Positions 45,573 to 54,510 of a DNA stretch of 64,000 nt are shown piece after piece. The position numbers were made by a program, and so were the translations under genes. This stretch comes from HB2-32-21 sp041603535 (GTDB lineage: Bacteria; Pseudomonadota; Gammaproteobacteria; Pseudomonadales; Porticoccaceae). The stretch covers positions 15,756 through 79,755 of the forward strand of contig JBFIEE010000008.1 of assembly GCA_041603535.1 (NCBI GenBank). Direction: 5' to 3'. Within the stretch, counting starts at the first letter, position 1. Every line of letters starts with the position of its first letter. The notes under the pieces were generated by a model that searched no databases, had not been told where the DNA came from, and saw only the letters and a program-made list of their open reading frames with translations.

Positions 45573-46232
45573 CTAAAACAGAATGTGCTGGAGTTCATCG
45601 GCGTTGGCAACGACATGGTGGGCGCCCCAGGTGTCCGGGTGGTCCTCCTCTATATAACCGTAGGCAGCGGCAACCGTGATGACTCCAGCGCTGCGTCCTG
45701 CTTCGATGTCGCGGCGGTGGTCGCCAACAAACATGGTTTGTTGTGGTGTCACTGCCAGCTCCTGGCAGGCCAGCAGTACCGCCTCCGGGTGGGGTTTTGT
45801 GTTCGTGACGTGATCGGGGCAGATAACGGTGCCTGGTGCGGGTTGCAAATTTAACGCTGCCAGAATGGGTGTGGTATAGCGACTCGGTTTGTTGGTGACT
45901 ATACCCCACGGCATACCCTGCTCACCCAGGCGGGTTAACAGAGCCTGGATGCCGGGAAAGGGCCGGGTTTGTCGGCATAAATTTTGTAGATATAGCTCAA
46001 GAAATTCGCCGCGGATGGTTTCAAATTCGCTGTCCTGTTCGGTGCAATTGAAGGCGTAAGCGACCAGACCTGCCGAACCGTTACTGATCAGGGCGCGAAT
46101 GGCGGCTTCAGATAGCGCGGGCCGATTTTTTTTTGCCAGTAATTGATTCATTGCTACCGCAAAATCGGGGGCAGTATCGAGCAGTGTGCCGTCCAGATCA
46201 AACAATACAGCCCGACAGCTTGTGGACCGCAT
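45573..46232 (-). CDS. mupP: N-acetylmuramic acid 6-phosphate phosphatase (MupP-type)
   Basis: A 219-residue HAD phosphatase: FDLDGTLLDTAPD (Asp nucleophile), GIVTNKP, the Lys in TKPHPEA, and FVGDHRRDIEAGRSAG. Sequence alone also fits phosphoglycolate phosphatase. The ubiG neighbour matches the Pseudomonas mupP locus, where the enzyme dephosphorylates MurNAc-6-P in the peptidoglycan recycling bypass that ends in UDP-MurNAc. Its ATG overlaps the ubiG stop by one base (TAATG). Function is assigned by context. Confidence 0.82.
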   Translation of the reverse strand: MRSTSCRAVLFDLDGTLLDTAPDFAVAMNQLLAKKNRPALSEAAIRALISNGSAGLVAYAFNCTEQDSEFETIRGEFLELYLQNLCRQTRPFPGIQALLTRLGEQGMPWGIVTNKPSRYTTPILAALNLQPAPGTVICPDHVTNTKPHPEAVLLACQELAVTPQQTMFVGDHRRDIEAGRSAGVITVAAAYGYIEEDHPDTWGAHHVVANADELQHILF

Positions 46233-46966
46233 TATTCGGGCCTGCTTGCGTGCACCATGTAGTTGACGCTGACATCGGTGGGGTGCAGGCGATATTTGCG
46301 CAGGATAGGGTTATATATGAGGCCGACAATGTGGTTAACCTCAAGGCCGGCTGCCCGAATCCATCGCGTCATCTCGGCAGGCCGGATCAGATTGGCGTAA
46401 CTGTGTGTGCCGCGAGGCAGCAGGTTGAGCACGTACTCGGCACCGACAATTGCAAACAGGAAAGATTTTGGATTGCGGTTGATGGTCGAGAAATACAGGT
46501 CGCCACCGGGTTTGACGAGAGTCGCGCAGGCGTTGATTACCGATGCGGGATCGGGAACGTGCTCCAGCATTTCAAGGCAGGTAACGACTTCATAGCTGGC
46601 AGGGCGCTCAGCGGCGTGTTGTTCCGCAGTCGTCAGCTGGTAATCAATGCTGAGACCTGATTCGATACAGTGCAGGCGGGCGATCTCCAGTGGCGTCTGA
46701 CCCATGTCGATACCGGTCACGGAGGCGCCCCGTTGCGCCATGGCCTCGGCAAGAATGCCGCCGCCGCACCCAACATCGAGGAGGTGCTTGTCGGCGACGG
46801 GAGAGTGACCGTCGATCCAGTTAGCGCGCAGAGGGTTAATTTCGTGGAGCGGTTTGAATTCGCTATCGGGATCCCACCAGCGTGTCGCCAGCGCTTCGAA
46901 TTTAGCGATCTCCGCCGCATCGACGTTATTGCCTTGATGTGTGTCGTTGCCTTGCTGTGTCGACAT
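46232..46966 (-). CDS. ubiG: 3-demethylubiquinol 3-O-methyltransferase
   Basis: A 244-residue SAM methyltransferase that carries out both O-methylations in ubiquinone synthesis. Features: FEALATRWWDPDSEFKPLHEINPLRANWI (the family start), SAM motif LLDVGCGGGILAEAMAQRG, and the FLFAIVGAEYVLNLLPRGTH segment. The first 15 residues contain a repeated QGN hexapeptide (QQGNDT, HQGNNV). Overlaps mupP by one base; 5 bp after mtaD. Confidence 0.95.
   Translation of the reverse strand: MSTQQGNDTHQGNNVDAAEIAKFEALATRWWDPDSEFKPLHEINPLRANWIDGHSPVADKHLLDVGCGGGILAEAMAQRGASVTGIDMGQTPLEIARLHCIESGLSIDYQLTTAEQHAAERPASYEVVTCLEMLEHVPDPASVINACATLVKPGGDLYFSTINRNPKSFLFAIVGAEYVLNLLPRGTHSYANLIRPAEMTRWIRAAGLEVNHIVGLIYNPILRKYRLHPTDVSVNYMVHASRPE
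46922..46957 (-). repeat. 18-bp in-frame tandem pair in ubiG
   Basis: Codons 4-9 and 10-15 of ubiG (QQGNDT, HQGNNV) form two related 18-bp units in the disordered N-terminus. Confidence 0.65.
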
Positions 46967-46971
46967 GAGAG

Positions 46972-48321
46972 CTAGCCGCCAGTGATTTTGTCTTGCCAGT
47001 ATTTAGCCTTGCTGATGATTTCGCGCTGATCCATGGTCTGCAGCACACCGTCATTGACCAACAACCTGCCGTTAACCCAGACGTGGCTGACCTGTCTGGC
47101 GCAATCAGTATAAATTAGCTGCGAGAGTGGATTATACAGAGGTTGCGAGTAGAGCGATGACATGTTGATAGCAATGAGGTCGGCCGCCATGCCGGCTTCA
47201 ATAGTGCCGATCTGGTCGTCCATGCCGAGTGCTTTGGCGCCGTTGCAGGTAGCCATGGCGAGCGCCTGCGTGGCGCTGACGGCGGTGGCATCTCCGGTGG
47301 CACCTTTGGCGATCAGCGCTGCCAGATTCATCGCAGCAAACAAATTGAGACTATTGTTGCTCGCTGCACCATCAGTACCCAATGCCACGTTGACGCCTGC
47401 TGCAAGCAGTTGTGATGTCGGGCAAAAGCCATTGCCGAGCTTCATGTTGGACTGCGGACAGTGCAGCACATGAGCGCCGGTGCGTTGCAGCGTGGCAATA
47501 TCGGCTTCGTTGACCTGGGTCATGTGGACGCATTGAGTCAGCGGTGAAAGCGCGCCCAATTGCAACAGCCTGTCCAGGGGGCGGCGACCGTCAGCGGCCA
47601 GGGCATCGTCAATTTCCTGGGCCGTTTCATGGAGGTGAATCTGAATTCCCGCATCGAGCTCCCCGGCCAGAGCAACCACCTTGCGCAAGGCTTCATCGCC
47701 AACGGTATAGGGGGCGTGTGGGCCGAAGGCAACGTTGATCAGTGTGTCACTTTTGCACTCGTCATACAGGCTAAGGCCTTTGTGGATATATTCGTCGGCA
47801 TCTCGCGCCCAGGCCGACGGAAACTCCAGAATCGGAAATGTCACCTGCCCCCTCATACCGGTTTTGCGCAGGGTGCGGGCAACCTGGTCGGGGAAAAAGT
47901 ACATGTCCGCGAAACACGTGATGCCGCTGAGTAACATTTCCGCCATGGCCAGCTCGGTGCCGTCCCTGACAAATTCATCGCTGACCCAGCGGCCTTCGGT
48001 GGGCCAGATGTGGTCGTTGAGCCACTGGTGCAGCGGCATGTCATCAGCAAAGCCGCGTAGCAGAGACATCGCCGAGTGGCTGTGCGTGTTGATTAACCCC
48101 GGCATTAACAGGGCATCGGGCAGGCTGTACTCCCTGTCCGCAGAGAAGCGGAGTCTGGCTTCATCGGTGGGCAGTACGGCGGTAATTCGCTGGTCGCGGA
48201 TAACCACACTGCAACCGGTGAGAACGCTGTCGAGCGGTTTCATCGGCACAATCCAGCCTGGGCTGATAATGAGATCGGCGCGGCCGGTGGTTACCCTGGG
48301 GGCAGTTACACTGGTGGTCAT
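46972..48321 (-). CDS. mtaD: TRZ/ATZ-family amidohydrolase, MtaD type
   Basis: A 449-residue metal-dependent deaminase. The amidohydrolase metal site is HSHSAMSLLRG (His-x-His), HLHET, and the Asp in ALGTDGAASNNSLNLF. The order beside ubiG-mupP is that of Pseudomonas mtaD, which deaminates 5'-methylthioadenosine; methylthioadenosine is also the by-product of SAM-dependent polyamine synthesis, though the route in this window does not use decarboxylated SAM. The gene mtnA, present nearby in Pseudomonas, is absent here. Confidence 0.85.
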   Translation of the reverse strand: MTTSVTAPRVTTGRADLIISPGWIVPMKPLDSVLTGCSVVIRDQRITAVLPTDEARLRFSADREYSLPDALLMPGLINTHSHSAMSLLRGFADDMPLHQWLNDHIWPTEGRWVSDEFVRDGTELAMAEMLLSGITCFADMYFFPDQVARTLRKTGMRGQVTFPILEFPSAWARDADEYIHKGLSLYDECKSDTLINVAFGPHAPYTVGDEALRKVVALAGELDAGIQIHLHETAQEIDDALAADGRRPLDRLLQLGALSPLTQCVHMTQVNEADIATLQRTGAHVLHCPQSNMKLGNGFCPTSQLLAAGVNVALGTDGAASNNSLNLFAAMNLAALIAKGATGDATAVSATQALAMATCNGAKALGMDDQIGTIEAGMAADLIAINMSSLYSQPLYNPLSQLIYTDCARQVSHVWVNGRLLVNDGVLQTMDQREIISKAKYWQDKITGG

Positions 48322-48462
48322 ATTACGCTGTTAGCCATAGATGTTGTTCTTACACGGGCGCAGATGCGGTGTCCTCGTCGATACATAACACAGGCGTCCA
48401 GTATACCCCATGGATCGCGCCCATTCCGGTGCCTGGTGCTGGCGTTTTATGCCGACTTTATA

Positions 48463-48471
48463 TGGTACAAT
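48463..48471 (+). promoter_or_regulatory. Extended -10 promoter of gyrA
   Basis: TGG followed by TACAAT (48466-48471) makes an extended -10 element 91 bp before the gyrA start codon, in the 240-bp gap divergent to mtaD. No good -35 element is needed for this type. Supercoiling control would act here but cannot be read off. Confidence 0.5.
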
Positions 48472-48561
48472 TTGCGGCTTGCATTTGGCCTTTCGGTGGC
48501 GTTTCAACGAGCCTGCTGAGGCCTGTCATTTGACAGTGAAGTTCGGGGGTATAGGCGAAAC

Positions 48562-51099
48562 GTGGCTGAATTAGCAAAAGAAGTCCTGCTTGTAAACATC
48601 GAGGATGAGCTGAGTAAGTCCTATCTCGATTACGCGATGAGCGTCATTGTCGGACGTGCTTTACCCGACTTGCGTGACGGTTTGAAGCCGGTGCACCGCC
48701 GCGTACTGTTTGCCATGAGCGAGTTAAACAACGACTGGAACAGGCCCTACAAAAAGTCTGCTCGGGTGGTTGGCGATGTTATCGGTAAATATCATCCTCA
48801 TGGCGATTCTGCGGTGTACGACACCATTGTGCGTATGGCGCAGTCGTTTTCGTTACGTTACCCGCTGGTCGACGGGCAGGGTAACTTCGGTTCGGTTGAT
48901 GGCGATTCGGCTGCGGCGATGTGCTACACCGAAATTCGCATGTCTAAAATAGCTCATTCGCTCCTTGCCGATCTCGACAAGGAAACTGTTGATTTCGTGC
49001 CGAATTACGACGAAACCGAGATGATTCCGGCGGTAATGCCGACCCGTGTGCCCAACCTGCTGGTGAATGGGTCATCGGGCATTGCAGTGGGCATGGCGAC
49101 AAACATACCACCCCACAATTTGCGCGAGGTGATCACTGCCTGTTTGCAGCTGATTGAAAACCCGGATATGTCCATTGATGAAATTATGGCGTGTATCCCG
49201 GGCCCGGACTTCCCCACAGGCGCTATTATCAACGGCCGTGCCGGTATTATTCAGGCTTATCGAACGGGCCGAGGCCGGATCTATATTCGCGCTCGCGCCG
49301 AAGTAGAGGTCGATAAAAAGACCGCCAGGGAAACCATCATCATCAGTGAGATTCCCTATCAGCTGAACAAGGCTCGCCTGGTTGAGAAAATTGCCGAGCT
49401 GGTGAAGGAAAAGAAGATTGAAGGGATTTCTGAATTACGTGATGAGTCTGATAAAGACGGGCTGCGCGTAGTCATCGAACTCCGGCGCGGTGAGATGGGC
49501 GAGGTGGTGCTGAACAACCTCTATGCGCAAACTCAGCTCGAAACGGTGTTCGGCATCAATATCGTGGGCCTCGTTGATGGTCAGCCGCAAACGCTGAATA
49601 TCAAGCGGCTGTTGGAAGTGTTTATACGTCATCGCATGGAAGTGGTGACACGCCGTACAGTCTATCTGTTGCGCAAGGCCAGGGAGCGTAGTCATATTCT
49701 GGAAGGGCTGGCCATCGCGATCGCGAACATCGATGCGGTAATCGCGCTGATAAAGGCTTCTCCGACACCTGCTGAAGCGCGCGAGAATTTGCTCAGGCAG
49801 AGTTGGGCGCCGGGTGATGTCACCGAGTTTCTGGAGCGGGCTGACGCGACCAGTCGGCCCGACGATCTCGACGAATCACATGGCCTGCGCGACGGCAGTT
49901 ACTATCTGTCACCGCCGCAGGCTCAGGCTATTCTCGAGCTGCGCTTACACCGCCTGACCGGCATGGAGCACGATAAGCTGCTTGGCGAGTACCGTGAAAA
50001 GCTGGATGAAATTGCCGGCTATCTGTCGATTCTGGGCAGTTCGGTAAACCTGATGGCGGTTATCCGGGACGAGCTCGTTGAAATAGATAAAGAATTTGGC
50101 GATGTACGGAAAACGGAGATTGTTGATTCTCGGCACGATCTTACAGTCGCCGATCTGATCCCGGTGGAAGACAGGGTGGTAACCGTGTCCCACGGTGGTT
50201 ATGCCAAAACCCAGCCGATTGACGACTATCAGGCGCAGCGTCGCGGTGGTACGGGTCGATCCGCGACAGCTGTTAAGGACGAAGACTTTATTGAGCATTT
50301 GCTGGTTGCCAGCACACACGACACGATTCTGTGTTTCAGTAATGCGGGGAAGGTTTACTGGCTTAAGGTGTATCAGATTCCGGTGGCCAGCCGCTCCGCC
50401 CGGGGCCGCCCCATGGTCAATCTATTGCCCCTGGAGGAAGGAGAGCGAGTGACATCGATTCTGCCGGTTAGCGAGTATCGTGAAGATCAGTTTGTTTTTA
50501 TGGCGACGTCCAGTGGAACGGTGAAAAAGACCGCGTTGACAGCATTCGCCAGACCCCGCAGTGTTGGTTTGAGGGCCGTTGAGCTGGACGAAGGTGATCG
50601 GTTGATTGGTACCGCCATCACCGATGGCAGTCAGGATATCATGCTGTTTTGCAGTTCCGGTAAGGCGACACGCTTCCATGAAACGGACGTGCGGGCGATG
50701 GGACGGACAGCCCGTGGCGTACGCGGTATCAAAGTACCGGCAGGAGAGAAGTTGATCGCGCTGATTGTGCCGGACCCCGACAAGACGCTGTTGACTGTCT
50801 GTACAAATGGGCACGGTAAGCGAACCTCTGTAGACGAATTCTCTGTATTTAAGCGGGGTGGTCAGGGGGTGATTGCAATTCAGACTTCTGCGCGAAATGG
50901 TCAGTTGGTGTCAGTGGTAGATGTTAACGACAACGATGAAACGGTATTGATCTCTGATCAGGGCACAATGGTGCGCATCAGGGTCGATGAAATACCGGTG
51001 CAGGGCCGAAACACCCAGGGTGTACGGCTGATCAGAGTTAAAGATGATGAGGCCCTGGTCGGCGTCGCCGTTATCAAAGACGAAGAGGTTGAGGCATAG
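48562..51099 (+). CDS. gyrA: DNA gyrase subunit A, with Cys121 beside the catalytic tyrosine
   Basis: An 845-residue subunit that breaks and rejoins DNA in gyrase. Numbering matches E. coli: catalytic Tyr122, with Ser83 and Asp87 of the quinolone region unchanged (HPHGDSAVYDT), so quinolone sensitivity is expected at this target. Position 121, normally Arg, is Cys (AAMCYTEIR; codon TGC at 48922-48924). The GyrA-box reads QRRGGTG (559-565) where QRRGGKG is usual. The C-terminal pinwheel blades look complete, and a short acidic tail follows. Start is GTG. First gene of a run to ihfB; serC is missing after it. Confidence 0.96.
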   Translation: MAELAKEVLLVNIEDELSKSYLDYAMSVIVGRALPDLRDGLKPVHRRVLFAMSELNNDWNRPYKKSARVVGDVIGKYHPHGDSAVYDTIVRMAQSFSLRYPLVDGQGNFGSVDGDSAAAMCYTEIRMSKIAHSLLADLDKETVDFVPNYDETEMIPAVMPTRVPNLLVNGSSGIAVGMATNIPPHNLREVITACLQLIENPDMSIDEIMACIPGPDFPTGAIINGRAGIIQAYRTGRGRIYIRARAEVEVDKKTARETIIISEIPYQLNKARLVEKIAELVKEKKIEGISELRDESDKDGLRVVIELRRGEMGEVVLNNLYAQTQLETVFGINIVGLVDGQPQTLNIKRLLEVFIRHRMEVVTRRTVYLLRKARERSHILEGLAIAIANIDAVIALIKASPTPAEARENLLRQSWAPGDVTEFLERADATSRPDDLDESHGLRDGSYYLSPPQAQAILELRLHRLTGMEHDKLLGEYREKLDEIAGYLSILGSSVNLMAVIRDELVEIDKEFGDVRKTEIVDSRHDLTVADLIPVEDRVVTVSHGGYAKTQPIDDYQAQRRGGTGRSATAVKDEDFIEHLLVASTHDTILCFSNAGKVYWLKVYQIPVASRSARGRPMVNLLPLEEGERVTSILPVSEYREDQFVFMATSSGTVKKTALTAFARPRSVGLRAVELDEGDRLIGTAITDGSQDIMLFCSSGKATRFHETDVRAMGRTARGVRGIKVPAGEKLIALIVPDPDKTLLTVCTNGHGKRTSVDEFSVFKRGGQGVIAIQTSARNGQLVSVVDVNDNDETVLISDQGTMVRIRVDEIPVQGRNTQGVRLIRVKDDEALVGVAVIKDEEVEA

Positions 51100-51101
51100 C
51101 T

Positions 51102-52193
51102 GTGTCAGATCAACAGCCGAAAAAGCTGCCTGATTTACGCAGGCAGATAGACGAAATCGACGCGCAGTTGCTGGCTTTGATCAGCCAGCGTGCCGCTTGT
51201 GCGCAAACCGTTGCTGAAATCAAAATTCAAAATGGCGATAGCGTATTTTACCGCCCTGAGCGCGAAGCGCAGGTGTTGCGGCGGGTAATGGAGCAAAATG
51301 AAGGCCCGCTTGACGATGAAGAGGTGGCGCGGCTGTTTCGGGAAATTATGTCCGCCTGCCTGGCCCTTGAGCAGCCCGTAACAGTGGCCTTTCTTGGCCC
51401 GGAAGGTACGTTCACCCAGGAGGCAGCGTTAAAACATTTTGGCCATTCGGCGCACACCCGACCCATGACCGCCATAGACGAAGTGTTTCGGGAGGTGCTG
51501 GCGGGCGCGGCGAGTTACGGTGTTGTACCCATAGAAAACTCTACAGAAGGCGTGGTCAATCATACCCTCGATAGCTTCCTTGATTCGTCATTGAAGATTT
51601 GTGGTGAAGTTGAATTGCGCATTCATCACCACTTCCTGATTGGCCCCAATACCAGGGAGGATGGTATTACCCGTGTTTACTCCCACCCGCAGTCGCTGGC
51701 ACAGTGCCGCAAGTGGCTTGACGCTAACTTCCCGAACATTGAGCGGCTGCCACTCAACAGTAACGCCGAGGCGGCGCGCCGTGTTCAAGGGGAGTGGAAT
51801 TCGGCCGCGATTGCCGGCGATATGGCCGCAAAACTTTATGGCTTGACCCGATTGCGGGAAAAAATCGAAGATCAGCCCGATAACGCCACGCGATTTTTGA
51901 TTATCGGTGGGACCGAGGTGCCGCCTAGCGGCGATGATAAAACCTCGATTGTCGCCGCCGTGCGCAACGAGCCGGGCGCGCTGTACAGTCTGCTTGAACC
52001 CTTTCGTAAGCATGGTGTTGACCTGACCCGTGTCGAAACGCGCCCGTCGCGCACCGGCAAATGGAGCTATGTGTTTTTTATAGATTTTGCTGGTCACCAC
52101 ACCGATCAGAATGTCGCCGCTGCTTTGGGCGAGGTGCAGGATCGCGTAACAGAACTGCGTGTACTCGGATCCTATCCGCGCGCTGTGCTCTGA
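51102..52193 (+). CDS. pheA: Chorismate mutase / prephenate dehydratase
   Basis: A 363-residue bifunctional enzyme of phenylalanine synthesis. Chorismate mutase fills residues 1-90 (RRQIDEIDAQLLALISQRAAC); the dehydratase follows from about 96 (VAFLGPEGTFTQEAALKHFG; DNATRFLII with the Thr-Arg of the active site); the ACT domain begins near 275 (GALYSLLEPFRKHGVDLTRVETRPS), the site of feedback control by phenylalanine. GTG start with GAGG eight bases upstream, two bases after gyrA. In Pseudomonas serC precedes and hisC follows; neither is here. Confidence 0.96.
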   Translation: MSDQQPKKLPDLRRQIDEIDAQLLALISQRAACAQTVAEIKIQNGDSVFYRPEREAQVLRRVMEQNEGPLDDEEVARLFREIMSACLALEQPVTVAFLGPEGTFTQEAALKHFGHSAHTRPMTAIDEVFREVLAGAASYGVVPIENSTEGVVNHTLDSFLDSSLKICGEVELRIHHHFLIGPNTREDGITRVYSHPQSLAQCRKWLDANFPNIERLPLNSNAEAARRVQGEWNSAAIAGDMAAKLYGLTRLREKIEDQPDNATRFLIIGGTEVPPSGDDKTSIVAAVRNEPGALYSLLEPFRKHGVDLTRVETRPSRTGKWSYVFFIDFAGHHTDQNVAAALGEVQDRVTELRVLGSYPRAVL

Positions 52194-52200
52194 GCTGTTC

Positions 52201-54510
52201 ATGTCGCCACCCGTCAATGATCAATCATCCATCGCGACCCCCGTAACAGCGGCAGGTGGTACAGAAATTCAGGCTGACACGCCGGTTATTGGTCGGCTGC
52301 TGGTTATCGGACTCGGACTTATTGGCGGCAGTCTGGCCCTGGCGGCGAAGCAGCGTCAGTTGGCGATAGAGGTCATCGGTTCATCCAGGAGTGAGCCAAC
52401 CATGGCGCTGGCCGTGGCCATGGGCGTGGTTGACCGGGTGGTCGCGGATTTGCCCACAGCACTGCAGGCCATGCGGGCCGGTGATGTTGTTGTTATCGGT
52501 GTGCCGACACTTACCGTACCGAGCATTTTAAAAACCATTAGCGAACATCTGCCGACAGGCGTGACGTTCACTGACGCGGCCAGCGTCAAAGGCAGTGTGG
52601 TTGATGTGGCATGCGCTATTTTTGGCGGGATGCCCGCCGAGTTTGTACCCGGGCATCCCATTGCGGGCTCTGAGCAAAGTGGCGTCGCTGCCGCCAGGGC
52701 AGATCTTTACGATGACCACCAGGTGATTGTCACGCCGGTGGCGGCAACCGGCGCAGATCACCTTGCGCGTATCAAAGCCCTGTGGCGTGGCGTCGGCGCA
52801 TCGGTCAGGGAAATGCCGGTCGCAGAACATGATGAGGTGTTGGCGGCGACCAGCCACTTGCCCCATTTACTGGCGTATTCATTGGTCGACACCCTCGCCA
52901 GTCTGGAAGAGAATCGGGAAGTTTTCCGTTACGCAGCGGGTGGTTTTCGAGATTTTACCCGTATAGCTGCCAGTGACCCGGTGATGTGGCATGACATTAC
53001 CCTGGCGAACGGAGGCGCCATCGTTGAGGTACTCGATACACTCACCGGAAATCTGTCACGGTTGCGGGACGCGATCATTAACCGGGACGGCGATCACTTG
53101 CTCGGTGTGTACACCCGAGCCAGAGAGGCGCGGAACCATTTCCAGAAAATGCTTGATAAAAAGGCCTATCTCGAACCGATGAATGAACAGACCATTAATT
53201 ATCGAATTCAGCCAGGCGGTGTGTTGCAGGGCGAAATTCGCGTGCCAGGGGATAAATCGATATCCCATCGCGCCATTATGCTGGGTTCGCTTGCTGAAGG
53301 CGTCACCGCAATCTCGGGGTTTCTTGAAGGAGAAGATAGCCTGGCCACTCTCCAGGCTTTCCGCGATATGGGCGTGGTAATCGAAGGCCCTGATCATGGT
53401 CGGGTGGTGATTCACGGCGTCGGTCTCCACGGCCTGCAGGCTCCACCTGGGCCGCTGTATCTCGGTAATTCCGGGACATCCATGCGCCTGTTGGCCGGCC
53501 TGCTGGCTGGCCAGGCCTTCGATAGCGTGCTAACCGGGGATGATTCGTTATCTGAGCGACCGATGCTGCGGGTTGCCAGTCCCTTGCGTCTTATGGGCGC
53601 AAAAATTGGTACCGGTGAGGGCGGCACCCCGCCTTTGGTCATTACCGGTAAGCAACGTTTAACCGCGATTGATTATGCCTTGCCCATGGCCAGTGCTCAG
53701 GTGAAATCCTGCATTATGTTAGCCGGGCTTTATGCCGACGGTCGTACGGTCGTTACCGAGCCCGCGCCGACTCGCGATCACACCGAGCGAATGTTGACAG
53801 GTTTCGGGTGTCCAGTAGCAAGTGTCGGTCCAACAATTAGTCTCAGCGGGGGCAGCACGCTAAGGGCGAGCGCTATCGATGTGCCCGCAGATATTTCTTC
53901 CGCTGCCTTCTTTATCGTCGCGGCAACGATTGCGCCCGGTTCCGATATTTTATTGCAACATGTTGGGGTTAATCCGACACGCACCGGCGTGATTAATATT
54001 TTGCGCCTGATGGGTGCAGATATTGCGCTGCTTAACGAAAGGCTAGCTGCGGGTGAGCCTGTTGCCGACATCCGTGTACGATCTTCATCACTGAGAGGTA
54101 TCGAGATACCTGAGCAGCAGGTACCACTCGCTATCGATGAATTCCCGGCTATTTTTATCGCTGCGGCCTGTGCACAGGGGCAAACCGTATTGACAGGAGC
54201 GGAGGAGCTGCGTGTCAAGGAGACCGATCGAATTCAGGCTATGGCCGATGGTTTAATAGCATTAAAAGTTAAGGCTCGCGCGACTCCTGACGGCATGATC
54301 ATCGACGGTGATAATGCCGGAGCCTGTCTCGGCGGAGGCGAGGTCGATAGTCGCGGCGATCACCGCATTGCCATGGCCTTTGCAGTTGCTGGCTTACGTG
54401 CCTCAGCCCCGGTGCTGGTGAAGAATTGCAATAACGTTGCAACATCTTTCCCGGGCTTTGTGGCGTTGGCCAGGACCCTGGGTCTTCAGGTGCGAGAGGA
54501 GGACGCATGA
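52201..54510 (+). CDS. Fused prephenate dehydrogenase / EPSP synthase
   Basis: A 769-residue two-domain enzyme. Residues about 30-320 are TyrA (VIGLGLIGGSLALAAKQ; GHPIAGSEQSG; ATSHLPHLLAYSLV), giving 4-hydroxyphenylpyruvate for tyrosine. From about 334 on it is AroA, making EPSP in the shikimate route. The AroA part has the class II motif set: GDKS (350-353), SAQVK, RDHTE and NPTR, a class that includes glyphosate-tolerant enzymes. ATG 52201 starts 7 bp after pheA; an in-frame GTG at 52159 would overlap pheA. The fusion is typical of Pseudomonas relatives. Confidence 0.95.
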   Translation: MSPPVNDQSSIATPVTAAGGTEIQADTPVIGRLLVIGLGLIGGSLALAAKQRQLAIEVIGSSRSEPTMALAVAMGVVDRVVADLPTALQAMRAGDVVVIGVPTLTVPSILKTISEHLPTGVTFTDAASVKGSVVDVACAIFGGMPAEFVPGHPIAGSEQSGVAAARADLYDDHQVIVTPVAATGADHLARIKALWRGVGASVREMPVAEHDEVLAATSHLPHLLAYSLVDTLASLEENREVFRYAAGGFRDFTRIAASDPVMWHDITLANGGAIVEVLDTLTGNLSRLRDAIINRDGDHLLGVYTRAREARNHFQKMLDKKAYLEPMNEQTINYRIQPGGVLQGEIRVPGDKSISHRAIMLGSLAEGVTAISGFLEGEDSLATLQAFRDMGVVIEGPDHGRVVIHGVGLHGLQAPPGPLYLGNSGTSMRLLAGLLAGQAFDSVLTGDDSLSERPMLRVASPLRLMGAKIGTGEGGTPPLVITGKQRLTAIDYALPMASAQVKSCIMLAGLYADGRTVVTEPAPTRDHTERMLTGFGCPVASVGPTISLSGGSTLRASAIDVPADISSAAFFIVAATIAPGSDILLQHVGVNPTRTGVINILRLMGADIALLNERLAAGEPVADIRVRSSSLRGIEIPEQQVPLAIDEFPAIFIAAACAQGQTVLTGAEELRVKETDRIQAMADGLIALKVKARATPDGMIIDGDNAGACLGGGEVDSRGDHRIAMAFAVAGLRASAPVLVKNCNNVATSFPGFVALARTLGLQVREEDA

